This document shows, in pieces, positions 9,009 through 17,669 of a stretch of DNA of 60,605 nucleotides. Each line of letters begins with the position of its first letter. Position 1 is the stretch's first letter. A model generated the notes under the pieces. It saw only the letters and a program-made list of their open reading frames with translations, had not been told where the DNA came from and searched no databases. The DNA is from an uncultured Porphyromonas sp. (lineage in GTDB: Bacteria > Bacteroidota > Bacteroidia > Bacteroidales > Porphyromonadaceae): contig NZ_CAJPPN010000010.1 in the NCBI RefSeq assembly GCF_905372525.1, forward strand, positions 1 to 60,605, given 5' to 3'. A program made the translations under genes and the position numbers.

Positions 9009-9915
9009 TAACTATATCGAGGCCTTCGTGGACTACCTGAGGGCCGAGGTCAATGCCTCGCCGATGACCATCCATGCCTATTCGGTGGATCTACGGGCCT
9101 TCGTCGCCTATACCGAGGAGCGGCTAGGGGAGCCCTTTACCCCCACGGAGCACGATCTCGACCTCGTACGCCACTGGCTGTCCCATAGGCTGGATACGGG
9201 CTCCAAGGCCTCCTCGGTAGGCAAGTACCTCTCCTCGCTCAAGAGCTACTATCGCTACCTACTGCGTGCCGGTGTCCTCCGAGTCAATCCCATCCAGTCC
9301 TTGCGTCCCCCCAAGGCAGACAAACCCCTACCCGTATACGTCCCTACCGAGGAACTCAATAGGCTCATCGACACCCCCGAGCAGGCACAGGACTGGCTGG
9401 GGATACGTGATCAGCTGCTGCTGACCCTCCTCTATGAATGTGGGCTGAGACGCTCCGAGCTCGCAGGCCTCCTAGATAGGGATGTGGATACTCGCCTTCG
9501 CCAGCTCAAGGTGCTGGGTAAGGGTCGCAAGGAGCGTATTATCCCCTTTGGGGCAGGCCTGGCACAGGCGATAGACCGCTGGCGGGAAGTGCGAGCGGAC
9601 AAGTTCGGCTCGACGGAGACCCTTCTAGTCTCCACCCGGGGGAGGGCGATGAGCCCCGAGGCGGTCTATGGGGTCGTCCATCAGGCACTCGCCTCTGTGC
9701 CACACCTCTCCCGTCGGGGGGCGCATGCTCTACGTCACTCCTTCGCCACGGATATGCTCAATTCTGGGGGAGACCTCATGCTCCTGCGTGAACTCCTCGG
9801 GCATAGCTCTGTCTCCACGACGGTACGCTATACCCATACCTCCTTTGAGCAACTCAAGCAGGTCTACCAGGCACACCCCCGCGCACAGCACACCACCCCC
9901 GAAGATCAGGACTAG
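8995..9915 (+). CDS. xerD: Tyrosine recombinase XerD-type
   Basis: A 306-residue site-specific recombinase. The N-terminal SAM-like core-binding domain spans about 5-95 and the catalytic domain about 115-295. Catalytic residues are visible: R152 in CGLRRSEL, a lysine in KGRKER, H244 and R247 in HALRHSFAT, H270 in LLGHSSVSTT, and the nucleophile Y279 in VRYTHTS. With a partner Xer protein it would resolve chromosome dimers at dif; some Bacteroidota Xer proteins instead invert surface loci. No dif-like 28-mer is seen next to it. The start codon lies in a repeated 33-mer, so the true start could be slightly further downstream. Confidence 0.9.
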   Translation: MPPPPNYIEAFVDYLRAEVNASPMTIHAYSVDLRAFVAYTEERLGEPFTPTEHDLDLVRHWLSHRLDTGSKASSVGKYLSSLKSYYRYLLRAGVLRVNPIQSLRPPKADKPLPVYVPTEELNRLIDTPEQAQDWLGIRDQLLLTLLYECGLRRSELAGLLDRDVDTRLRQLKVLGKGRKERIIPFGAGLAQAIDRWREVRADKFGSTETLLVSTRGRAMSPEAVYGVVHQALASVPHLSRRGAHALRHSFATDMLNSGGDLMLLRELLGHSSVSTTVRYTHTSFEQLKQVYQAHPRAQHTTPEDQD

Positions 9916-9966
9916 GGGTGCTGACCCGCATGTAGGGAGGAATGCTGTAGATCCTCCTACTACCTA

Positions 9967-10222
9967 TTACTTAGGATTTCTAGCCGATGAGCTTCTCTCT
10001 GGTAGGCTCAGCTCGGGTAGTTCTCTCCCCAACACTTCGCGTAGCTTCTCGATAGAGGGCTCATTGAAGTAGGAGAGTTTATGAATGGTATTTACTCACA
10101 GAGCCTGCCTCCAGTACGAGGGTGCTTACCTTGTCCCACTGTGCAATGATGGGTGCCCAATAGCCAGGGATACGCTGAGGCTCTTGGAGGATCGGGCGCT
10201 GACGTATAGCCAGCCAAAGAGA
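9967..10222 (-). pseudogene. Frameshifted remnant of an unidentified gene
   Basis: On the minus strand two overlapping frames read like one protein broken by a frameshift near 10080-10090. The first gives a segment containing LQEPQRIPGYWAPIIAQWDK and stops after SVSKYHS. The second resumes IHKLSYFNEPSIEKLREVLG and stops at 9967. An in-frame TAG at 10225-10223 bounds it upstream, so both the 5' end and the frame are lost. I do not recognise the family. The case rests on protein-like composition only. Confidence 0.35.
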
Positions 10223-10386
10223 CTATGAAAGGATATGCTATGGGGTACGTATGAGTAGAGAGGTCATAGGTGGTAGCGAGAAGAGCCTGATGTACCCCCA
10301 GCTAAAGCAAGATACACAACACACTGGGAGACCCTAGGGTGGAGGGGCGATACAGACCCGCCTGAGGTCATACCGAGAGGAGGGGA

Positions 10387-10448
10387 GCGTACACACGTGT
10401 ACACTAAGATATACACGCGTGTATACAATGGTGTACACGCGTGTATAC
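10387..10448. repeat. Triple-palindrome array A
   Basis: Three 18-bp units start at 10387, 10409 and 10431, an exact 22-bp period with 4-base spacers. The last is GTGTACACGCGTGTATAC; the others vary at a few positions while keeping near-palindromic symmetry around an ACGCGT or ACACGT core. The array lies 255 bp before the sulP start. It lacks the 21-bp flank seen at arrays B and C. Confidence 0.8.
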
Positions 10449-10527
10449 TCTACCCCCGTCCTTTGTCGTCTTCTCCCCTTCTTTTCTGAGGGGTATGTGC
10501 CGATCCCGTGGTGGTCTCACCCCAGAG

Positions 10528-10573
10528 TACTTACACTGTGTGCTCTGGGGTGCTTACACTGTGTGCTCTGGGG
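10528..10573. repeat. 23-bp tandem repeat (two copies)
   Basis: Copies at 10528-10550 and 10551-10573 differ at one base and contain CTTACACTGTGTGCTCTGGGG. CCCAGAG just upstream (10521) is complementary to CTCTGGG in each copy, so alternative hairpins can form. Confidence 0.7.
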
Positions 10574-10647
10574 GGATGGCGACTAGGTGGCGAATGGATA
10601 GCGGAGGACACCTGCGGGGCGATGCGCAGGGTTGGGGTGCTTATGCT

Positions 10648-10655
10648 TATCTTTG
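10648..10655 (+). promoter_or_regulatory. -7 box TATCTTTG before sulP
   Basis: TATCTTTG fits TANNTTTG and ends 47 bases before the chosen sulP ATG. No TTG is found at the right spacing, so this is a moderate call. Confidence 0.45.
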
Positions 10656-10702
10656 TCCGTATTATATATAATGTAAGGAGGACTTATTTGAGGAATAAAT
10701 AC

Positions 10703-12409
10703 ATGAAGCTGAACATGAACTTCCGCCCTATGCTCCTGGATAGGCTCAAGGGCTACACGACGCAGATGCTCACCCGAGACCTAATGGCTGGGCTGATCGT
10801 GGGTATTGTCGCCCTGCCTATGGCTATTGCCTTCGCTATCGCTAGCGGAGTGTCGCCCGAGGTCGGGCTGGTCACAGCTGTCATCGGGGGCTTCATCGTC
10901 GCTGCCCTCGGGGGGAGCTCGGTACAGATAGGTGGGCCGACGGGAGCCTTCATCATCATTGTCCTCGGGATCATCGGGGAGTATGGGATGAGTGGCTTGC
11001 TACTGGCGACGCTTATGGCGGGGATCCTTCTGGTGCTGATGGGTGCCTTGGGCTTAGGCTCTCTGATCAAGTTTATTCCCTATCCTATTATCTTGGGCTT
11101 CACGGCAGGGATCGCCGTGACGATCTTCACCACGCAGGTCAATGACCTCTTTGGGCTGGGGATGACCTCGCTCCCCAAGGAGTTTGTGCCCAAGTGGGGC
11201 GTGCTCCTCTCCTCGCTCGGAGAGACCCATTGGTTGACTCTAGCCGTGGGGATCGGGAGCATCGTGATCATCCAGCTCACCCCTCGTGTGACGAAGGTGA
11301 TCCCAGGGTCACTGGTAGCGATCGTGGTGATGACCCTCGTAGGCTATGCTCTGAAGACTTGGGGTGGGGTCACCGACCTCGTCACCATCGGAGACCGCTA
11401 TCAGATCTCGACCGCTCTACCTACCCCCGTAGCCCCCGAGCTGAGCTGGCAGGCTATCGGGGCACTGATCTCACCGGCCTTCACGATAGCCCTCCTAGGG
11501 GCTATTGAGTCCCTCCTCTCGGCGAGTGTGGCCGATGGGGTGATCGGGGAGCGACACCGCTCCAATACCGAGCTAATCGCTCAGGGGGTCGCCAATATCA
11601 TCGTCCCCTTCGTGGGCGGTATCCCCGTGACGGGTGCGATAGCTCGTACCATGACCAATATCAACAATGGGGGGCGCACCCCCGTCGCCGGTATGGTACA
11701 TGCTATCGTCCTGCTACTGATCTTCCTCTTCCTCATGCCCCTGACGGCCTATATCCCGATGGCTTGTCTGGCGGGTGTGCTGGTGGTGATCTCCTACAAC
11801 ATGAGTGGATGGCGGTCGGTACGCGCCTCGCTACGTGGCCCGCGCAGTGATGTGGCGGTGCTGGCGACGACCTTCCTGCTGACGGTGCTCTTTGACCTGA
11901 CGATCGCTATAGAACTAGGGCTACTGCTCTCTATGTTCCTCTTCATGCGCCGTATGGTGGAGTCTACGAAGATCCTCGTCTCCCGCAAGGAGCTCGCCCT
12001 ACATGCCCACGGCGATGACGGGCACCATGGGACGCAGGAGGTACTCACCCTACCCGATGGGGTCGAGGTCTATGAGATCGATGGGCCTTTCTTCTTCGGT
12101 ATTGCGAACCGCTTCGAGGAACTAGTTATTGCCACCCGAGATCGCCCGAAGGTACGTATCCTGCGTATGCGCTTCGTGCCCTTTATGGACTCGACAGCCG
12201 TGCGCAACCTACATATCCTCGTGGAGACCTCCCGCACGCAGGGGGTACAGCTCGTCCTCTCGGGGGTCAATCCTCGGGTACGTGCCACACTCGAGGCCAC
12301 CGAGATCGCAGATCTCATCGGAGAGCGTTATATTTGCTCTGATATTCACCAGGCACTAGGGGCCGCACAGTCATATATTAGCGAAGACAAAGAGAATGAA
12401 GATAGGTAA
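10703..12409 (+). CDS. SulP (SLC26-like) anion transporter with STAS domain
   Basis: A 568-residue inner-membrane transporter. The membrane domain (about 15-430) begins DLMAGLIVGIVALPMAIAFAIASG, the first-helix signature of the family, and contains GGSSVQIGGPTGAF and PVTGAIARTMTNINNGGRTP. A cytoplasmic STAS domain follows from about residue 455 (VEVYEIDGPFFFG; FMDSTAV). The family carries sulfate, bicarbonate or dicarboxylates; the substrate cannot be assigned here. The ATG at 10703 follows a -7 box and gives MKLNMNFRPMLLDRLKGY; the open frame upstream has no transporter-like sequence. It overlaps dusB by 14 bases, so the two are probably co-translated. Confidence 0.9.
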   Translation: MKLNMNFRPMLLDRLKGYTTQMLTRDLMAGLIVGIVALPMAIAFAIASGVSPEVGLVTAVIGGFIVAALGGSSVQIGGPTGAFIIIVLGIIGEYGMSGLLLATLMAGILLVLMGALGLGSLIKFIPYPIILGFTAGIAVTIFTTQVNDLFGLGMTSLPKEFVPKWGVLLSSLGETHWLTLAVGIGSIVIIQLTPRVTKVIPGSLVAIVVMTLVGYALKTWGGVTDLVTIGDRYQISTALPTPVAPELSWQAIGALISPAFTIALLGAIESLLSASVADGVIGERHRSNTELIAQGVANIIVPFVGGIPVTGAIARTMTNINNGGRTPVAGMVHAIVLLLIFLFLMPLTAYIPMACLAGVLVVISYNMSGWRSVRASLRGPRSDVAVLATTFLLTVLFDLTIAIELGLLLSMFLFMRRMVESTKILVSRKELALHAHGDDGHHGTQEVLTLPDGVEVYEIDGPFFFGIANRFEELVIATRDRPKVRILRMRFVPFMDSTAVRNLHILVETSRTQGVQLVLSGVNPRVRATLEATEIADLIGERYICSDIHQALGAAQSYISEDKENEDR

Positions 12410-13397
12410 GATCGATCTAGGGCATGAGCCCCTACTCTTAGCCCCGATGGAGGATGTGACGGACGTCGCCTTTCGCCTCCTCTGCAAGCAGTTCGGAGCC
12501 GATCTTGTCTATACGGAGTTCCTAAGTGCCGATGCTCTGATCCGTCAGGTAGCGGGGACGACACGTAAGCTAGCTATCGACCCAGAGGAGCGTCCTGTAG
12601 CGATCCAGATCTACGGGCGTGAGGTAGAGCCGATGGTAGAGGCTGCACGTATCGCAGAGGCTGCTGGACCCGAACTGCTGGACCTGAACTTCGGCTGTCC
12701 CGTCAAGCGGGTCGCAGGTAAGGGGGCAGGCAGTGGAATGCTTCGCTGTCCCGATCAGATGCTACGTATCGTCAAGGAGGTCGTCCGGGCTGTGAACATC
12801 CCCGTGACTGTCAAGACCCGCCTAGGCTGGGATAACGAGAGCAAGATCATCGTCGAGCTCGCTGAGGCACTGCAGGACTGTGGAATCCAGGCCCTCACGA
12901 TCCATGGACGGACACGTGCCCAGATGTACACCGGTCAGGCTGACTGGAGCCTCATCGGAGCTGTGAAGGCTAACCCTCGGATGCATATCCCTATTATCGG
13001 TAATGGAGATATCACCACGGGCGAGGAGGCTCGCCGAGCCTTCGACACTTATGGCGTTGATGCCGTGATGGTCGGACGTGCCACGATCGGCCAGCCCTGG
13101 ATCTTCGAGCAGATGAAGTACTTCCTTCAGGCTGGTCAGGAGCTCCCCCTGAGAACCAAAGCGTTCTATGTGGACATCCTGCGTCAGCTCGTGGATAACA
13201 ATATCCACAAGCTCGATGAGCGTCGGGGTATCCTCCATAGTCGCCGTCATATAGCAGCGAGCCCGATCTTCAAGGGCATCGACAACTTCCGCCCCGTGCG
13301 CATCGCTATGCTCCAGGCGACGACACGAGAGACCCTCTTCCACGAGATCGCACGAGCCGAGGAGCTACTCCTCAACACGGGGACACACTGGAGCTAA
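12396..13397 (+). CDS. dusB: tRNA-dihydrouridine synthase
   Basis: A 333-residue FMN enzyme that reduces uridines in the tRNA D-loop. The TIM-barrel Dus domain begins LLLAPMEDVTDVAFR; LNFGCPVKRVAGKGAGSGML carries the active-site cysteine C101; TVKTRLGWD, ALTIHGRTRAQMYTG, IIGNGDI and VMVGRATIGQPWIF complete the FMN-binding set. This matches the DusB group that dominates in Bacteroidota. The start overlaps the 3' end of sulP by 14 bases. Confidence 0.93.
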   Translation: MKIGKIDLGHEPLLLAPMEDVTDVAFRLLCKQFGADLVYTEFLSADALIRQVAGTTRKLAIDPEERPVAIQIYGREVEPMVEAARIAEAAGPELLDLNFGCPVKRVAGKGAGSGMLRCPDQMLRIVKEVVRAVNIPVTVKTRLGWDNESKIIVELAEALQDCGIQALTIHGRTRAQMYTGQADWSLIGAVKANPRMHIPIIGNGDITTGEEARRAFDTYGVDAVMVGRATIGQPWIFEQMKYFLQAGQELPLRTKAFYVDILRQLVDNNIHKLDERRGILHSRRHIAASPIFKGIDNFRPVRIAMLQATTRETLFHEIARAEELLLNTGTHWS

Positions 13398-13442
13398 CAC
13401 ATCGCATATACAGACATCTTATATAGATACTATTCATAGTAC

Positions 13443-14579
13443 ATGAAGACGAATCTCTATCTAACGCCTCTCCTACTCTCGCTAGCCCTCTTCTGCGGGT
13501 GCAGTCGTTCGGGGCAGCAGCACTTCTCCGTCTCGGGGACGATCACAGACGCCTCGGGCAAGGTACTCTACCTAGAGACCACGAGTTCCGATGAGGCACA
13601 GCCCCTAGACTCAGTCATCCTAGGACAGGATGGGCGCTTCTCCTTCGAGGGAGAGGGACATGCCTACCCGATGTTCTACCGCCTAAGGCTGGGTGAGGAG
13701 TCCATCCCCTTCGCCGCTGATTCGCTGACACAGCTTAGCTTGACGGCTTCGGGCGATAGCCTCTTTGCCTCTTACCGCCTGACCAAGGCAGAGGCCTACA
13801 ACGAACAGATACGAGAGATCAGTCACCTACGCTGGCAGACGGATCGTGCGATCGAGGCCTTCATCGCTTCGCTCCCCACACTTAAGATTACGCAGGAGGG
13901 GATAGAGCAGCATATCGATTCGCTGAGTGGAGGACTCAAGGAGGTGCTGAAGAGTCGCTATATCTACGCAGACCCCAAGAGCCCAGCTGCCTACTTTGCC
14001 CTCCTGCAGACCTATCGTGGGGGTGCCTACTTCTCCGTAGAGACACCTGCTGATGCCAAGGCCTATGCCGCTGTGGCTACAGCCTACGACACCTTCTACC
14101 CCACAGCTCCCTACACGGCTCTGCTTAAGGAAGCCGCACTCACGGCTCTAGCCAACCAAAGAGCTCACTACCGAGCTCTGCACCCCGACACTACGCAGAG
14201 AGCTAAGCCTAATGTCTTAGACTATCCAGAGCTCAAGCTACGGGACAAGGCTGGTCAGGAGGTCTCCCTCACCGAGGTGGCATCCCGAGGACCTGTCCTC
14301 CTGAGCTTCACCTCCTACGCTCAGGAGTGGTCTCCCGAGCTCGTTACCCAGCTACGAGCCCTGCACGAGAGCCATCCTGAGATCACGATCTATGAGGTGT
14401 CCCTCGATCGTGACGCCTACTTCTGGAAGAATGCTACACGCACCCTACCCTGGATCAGTGTGCATGACCCCTCGGGGAGAAGCCTCTCGACCTACAATGT
14501 CCAGCAGCTCCCCACCTTCTTCTCCATACGAGGAAGTGAGCTCAAGCGCTTGTCTTCCCCCCAGGAGATGATCAAGTAA
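13443..14579 (+). CDS. Lipoprotein with DUF4369-like and thioredoxin-fold domains lacking CXXC
   Basis: A 378-residue exported protein with a lipobox ending at Cys20 (LFCGC). Residues about 28-125 resemble the DUF4369 beta domain found before TlpA-like thioredoxins (SVSGTITDASGKVLYLE...PLDSVILGQDGRFSFEG). The C-terminal part from about 265 reads as a thioredoxin fold (LKLRDKAGQEVSLTEV...GPVLLSFTSYAQEWSPEL...QQLPTFFSI) with the expected cis-Pro region. Where TlpA carries CXXC there is YAQEW and no cysteine, so it cannot act as a dithiol oxidoreductase; a binding or structural role is more likely. It sits just ahead of mltG in a cell-envelope run. Confidence 0.75.
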   Translation: MKTNLYLTPLLLSLALFCGCSRSGQQHFSVSGTITDASGKVLYLETTSSDEAQPLDSVILGQDGRFSFEGEGHAYPMFYRLRLGEESIPFAADSLTQLSLTASGDSLFASYRLTKAEAYNEQIREISHLRWQTDRAIEAFIASLPTLKITQEGIEQHIDSLSGGLKEVLKSRYIYADPKSPAAYFALLQTYRGGAYFSVETPADAKAYAAVATAYDTFYPTAPYTALLKEAALTALANQRAHYRALHPDTTQRAKPNVLDYPELKLRDKAGQEVSLTEVASRGPVLLSFTSYAQEWSPELVTQLRALHESHPEITIYEVSLDRDAYFWKNATRTLPWISVHDPSGRSLSTYNVQQLPTFFSIRGSELKRLSSPQEMIK

Positions 14580-14589
14580 TGACCATCCT

Positions 14590-15702
14590 ATGACTAGACG
14601 CTTAGGCTCCTCCCACAGGCCGACCAGTAGCTACCGCACCTCAGCATCCTCTAGGCGGAGGGGACATCGACGAGGATGGGGAATAGGGCGTGTCGCCCTC
14701 GTACTCCTCCTCATTCTCCTCCTTGCCCTCACCGCAGGCGGAGTGTACCTCTACAATACCCCTGCAGGCCGAGGATCAGAGGAGACGACCTACCTACTCA
14801 TAGCCCCAGGCTCGGGATACAGCCAGCTGGAGAAGCAGATCCAGAGCAAGATCTGGCTTCGCTTCCCAGCCCTCTTCCGCTACTACGCCCAGTGGAGAGG
14901 ATTGACGACGGCGCCCCTGCGCTCGGGGCGCTATGCTATCCCCCGTGGTGCTACTATGCCCGAGCTTGTGGACATCCTCCAGCAAGGGAAGCAGGCACCA
15001 CTCATCATCACCCCTACGGCACTGAGGACGGAGGCTGAGATCATCGACTTCCTCTCCTCCCACCTTTGGCTACGGGCAGATAGCCTTCGTGCGCTGATGC
15101 ATAGCCCGAGGATGCAGCAGCGGTATGGTGTCGATGCCGAGGCCTTCCGCGCCGAGATCCTTCGTCAGCCCCTTACGGTCTACTGGGATACCTCAGCTGA
15201 GGCCTTGCTGGATAGTATCCATAGCGGGTACTTATCTTTCTGGAGTGGAGCACGCAGCACACAAGCAGCATCGCTTGGTCTTAGTCCACTGCAGGTGACG
15301 ACGCTGGCCTCGATCGTGGAGAGTGAGTCCGCCAAATCCGATGAGTATCGGCGTATAGCAGGGCTGTACCTCAATCGCCTTCGCCAAGGTATCCGCCTGC
15401 AGTCCGACCCGACGGTGAAGTTTGCCCTCGGGGACTTCTCGCTGCGTCGTATCCGTGGTGAGCACCTCACTGTCTCCTCTCCCTATAACACCTATCAGGT
15501 CGTAGGCCTCCCTCCCGCACCCATCGTCCTCCCTCGCACCTCTACGATCGATAGTGTGCTCTCTGCCGAGCAGCACGACTATATCTATATGTGTGCACGT
15601 GAGGACTTCTCGGGCTACCATAGCTTTGCCTCCGACTATGCCACCCACCTAGCCAACGCTCGGCGTTATCAGCAGGAGCTCAATAGGCGTGGGATCAACT
15701 AA
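14590..15702 (+). CDS. mltG: Endolytic murein transglycosylase MltG
   Basis: A 370-residue YceG-family enzyme that cleaves nascent glycan strands and so sets their length. A basic Ser/Arg-rich cytoplasmic tail (1-38) precedes one transmembrane helix (about 39-58, VALVLLLILLLALTAGGVYL), then a LysM-like domain and the catalytic domain. The catalytic glutamate is about E244 in LASIVESESAKSDE, followed by the conserved AGLYLNRLRQG and LQSDPTVKFALG. The C-terminal HSFASDYATHLANARRYQ is also typical. It starts 10 bases after the preceding lipoprotein stop. Confidence 0.93.
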   Translation: MTRRLGSSHRPTSSYRTSASSRRRGHRRGWGIGRVALVLLLILLLALTAGGVYLYNTPAGRGSEETTYLLIAPGSGYSQLEKQIQSKIWLRFPALFRYYAQWRGLTTAPLRSGRYAIPRGATMPELVDILQQGKQAPLIITPTALRTEAEIIDFLSSHLWLRADSLRALMHSPRMQQRYGVDAEAFRAEILRQPLTVYWDTSAEALLDSIHSGYLSFWSGARSTQAASLGLSPLQVTTLASIVESESAKSDEYRRIAGLYLNRLRQGIRLQSDPTVKFALGDFSLRRIRGEHLTVSSPYNTYQVVGLPPAPIVLPRTSTIDSVLSAEQHDYIYMCAREDFSGYHSFASDYATHLANARRYQQELNRRGIN

Positions 15703-15711
15703 CCCAAGACG

Positions 15712-16461
15712 ATGATTGAACACAAGGTTTGGACAGAACGCACACGTCTCCTGCTGGGAGACGAACGAGTGGAGGAGCTACGAGCCTGTCATGTGCTCCT
15801 AGTCGGTCTCGGTGGGGTCGGGGGAATGGCAGCAGAGATGCTCGTACGCGGAGGGATCGGTCGGATGACCATCGTCGACGCTGACATCATCCAACCCTCC
15901 AATATCAATCGTCAGATCGTAGCCACACAGAGTCATCTAGGAGAGGCAAAGGCCTTTGTCCTGGCTGAGCGACTGCGCGACATCAATCCCGAGCTAGAGC
16001 TGGAGGTCATACAGGAATTCCTACGTGACGATAGTATGGTGGAGCTCCTTGCCCGTCATCCCTATGACTTCGTCGTCGATGCGATCGACTCTCTTAGCCC
16101 CAAGGTGCACTTGATCTCCTTGGCTAGACAACAGGATCTGCCTATCGTCAGTTCGATGGGCGCAGGAGCTAAGAGTGACCCGAGCCTAATCCATCAGGCT
16201 GACCTCTCTCGTAGCTACAACTGCGCCCTAGCAAGAGCCCTGCGTAAGCGACTACGCAAGCTCGGCGTCACCCGTGGCGTCCCCGTCGTCTTCTCCTCGG
16301 AGCTCCCCGACGAGGAGGCGGTACTGGAGATCCAGGGCGAGCCCTGCAAGCGCTCTACCGCAGGTACTATATCCTATATGCCTGCCCTCTTCGGCTGCCA
16401 GCTAGCAGCCTATGTACTCCGTCATATCACAGCCCGATCACACGCAATACCCCAATCATGA
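15712..16461 (+). CDS. tcdA: tRNA threonylcarbamoyladenosine dehydratase
   Basis: A 249-residue E1-like (ThiF/MoeB fold) enzyme that cyclises t6A37 in tRNA in an ATP-dependent reaction. The nucleotide-binding motif VGLGGVGG is at 31-38, followed by DADIIQPSNINRQ and VDAIDSLSPKVHLI. SSMGAGAKSDPS and ARALRKRLRKLGV separate TcdA from ThiF and MoeB. The stop codon overlaps the next gene's start as ATGA, which implies translational coupling to the ABC ATPase. Confidence 0.9.
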   Translation: MIEHKVWTERTRLLLGDERVEELRACHVLLVGLGGVGGMAAEMLVRGGIGRMTIVDADIIQPSNINRQIVATQSHLGEAKAFVLAERLRDINPELELEVIQEFLRDDSMVELLARHPYDFVVDAIDSLSPKVHLISLARQQDLPIVSSMGAGAKSDPSLIHQADLSRSYNCALARALRKRLRKLGVTRGVPVVFSSELPDEEAVLEIQGEPCKRSTAGTISYMPALFGCQLAAYVLRHITARSHAIPQS

Positions 16462-17654
16462 TCATACAAGCAACGAACATACACAAGAGCTTCGGTTCCC
16501 TAGAGGTGCTCAAGGGTATAGACCTCACCGTACAGCAGGGTGAGATCATCTCCATCGTAGGCGCAAGTGGAGCGGGCAAGACGACGCTCCTACAGATCCT
16601 CGGGACGCTAGAACAGGCCGACCCAGGTGCCTCTATCCAGGTGTTGGGCGAGGAGGTGACGGGACTCGGGGCACGACGTACCGCAGAGCTACGCAATCGT
16701 ACTATGGGCTTCATCTTCCAGGCTCACCAGCTCCTGCCGGAGTTTACCGCTCTGGAGAACATCATGATCCCAGCGATGATCCTCGGGGAGCCGAAGGAGG
16801 CGGTACGGGAGAAGGCTCTCCAGCTCCTCGATCGTCTGGGACTCAGGGAGCGTGCCAGCCACAAGCCTTCTCAGCTCTCCGGGGGCGAGAGTCAGCGGGT
16901 AGCGGTCGCACGTGCGCTGATCAACGAGCCTGCGGTGATCTTCGCCGACGAACCCTCGGGAAGCCTAGATACGGCCAACAAGGAGAGCCTACATCAGCTC
17001 ATCTTCGACCTACGTCGGGAGCTCGGGCAGACCTTTGTGATCGTCACGCATGACCCTGAGTTCGCTCGTCGTGCAGACCGTATGATCGTCCTCAAGGATG
17101 GTCGTATAGAGTCCATCGAGGACAACCCCAGTGGTGATGCCCCGAGCGTGGAGGCTACCTCTCACTCGCCCTATGCCCCCCCGATCACTTCGCCCTACGC
17201 TCCGCCCACGACGGCGGTGGAGGTGTCCTCTGAGGAGGCTCTATCTACACCGAGTACCCCCGAGACCCAGTCCAAGACCCCGACATCAATACCCACCTCG
17301 AGGCCTCAGCCCAAGTCCCCTCGCTCCACTTCCTCCCTGAGAGGTGCGGCTGAGGAGGGATACCAAGGCTCGGCACCTCTCTCACCACAGGCTACAGCAC
17401 CCCTGACACCTCCGTCCGCCAAGGGCTCTACCGTCCCCTCGCACTCCTCGGTCTCTCCACTTACCGCCCCTTCGCATGCACTCCTAGAGCCAGAGGAGGC
17501 TCCTATCCCCGAGACCATCGTGATCTCCTCCGAGCCTCCGACCCTCACCATGTCCTCGTCGCCACGGCCTACTCCCAGCCAGGAGGAGACCCCCGAGGAT
17601 CCCGAGGAGGCACGTAAGCAGGCTCTAGCAGACGCTATCGAGCAGGTCTGGTAA
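16458..17654 (+). CDS. LolD-type ABC ATPase with a 170-residue low-complexity tail
   Basis: A 398-residue protein in two parts. Residues 1-222 form an ABC ATPase close to LolD/MacB ATPases: Walker A GASGAGKTT (35-43), Q-loop FQAHQLLPEFTALEN, signature LSGGE (140-144), Walker B VIFADE (160-165), H-loop H198. LolD powers lipoprotein release from the inner membrane; FtsE- or MacB-like exporters are alternatives. Residues about 223-385 are almost only Pro, Ser, Thr, Ala and Glu, with a repeated SPYAPP, ending in a short charged helix (PEEARKQALADAIEQVW). Such a tail is not usual for the family, which ends near 220-235 residues. No permease gene is adjacent. Confidence 0.85.
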   Translation: MIIQATNIHKSFGSLEVLKGIDLTVQQGEIISIVGASGAGKTTLLQILGTLEQADPGASIQVLGEEVTGLGARRTAELRNRTMGFIFQAHQLLPEFTALENIMIPAMILGEPKEAVREKALQLLDRLGLRERASHKPSQLSGGESQRVAVARALINEPAVIFADEPSGSLDTANKESLHQLIFDLRRELGQTFVIVTHDPEFARRADRMIVLKDGRIESIEDNPSGDAPSVEATSHSPYAPPITSPYAPPTTAVEVSSEEALSTPSTPETQSKTPTSIPTSRPQPKSPRSTSSLRGAAEEGYQGSAPLSPQATAPLTPPSAKGSTVPSHSSVSPLTAPSHALLEPEEAPIPETIVISSEPPTLTMSSSPRPTPSQEETPEDPEEARKQALADAIEQVW

Positions 17655-17669
17655 TCGCCCCTCTCCCCC

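Larger units (their letters stand above)
9916..10702. other. Long spacer xerD-sulP
   Basis: Holds a probable decayed gene fragment (9967-10222, minus), a triple-palindrome array (10387-10448), a 23-bp tandem repeat (10528-10573) and a promoter-like box (10648-10655). An open frame from 10508 reads into sulP but runs through the tandem repeat and lacks a protein-like N-terminus. Confidence 0.6.

Noticed and set aside
10387..10448. CRISPR array
   Set aside because: Spacers are only 4 bases and similar to each other, each array has just three units, and no cas genes are present.
10508..10702. N-terminal extension of SulP by 65 residues
   Set aside because: The added frame is read through a 23-bp tandem repeat and lies before the promoter-like box at 10648; family members begin near MKLNMNF.
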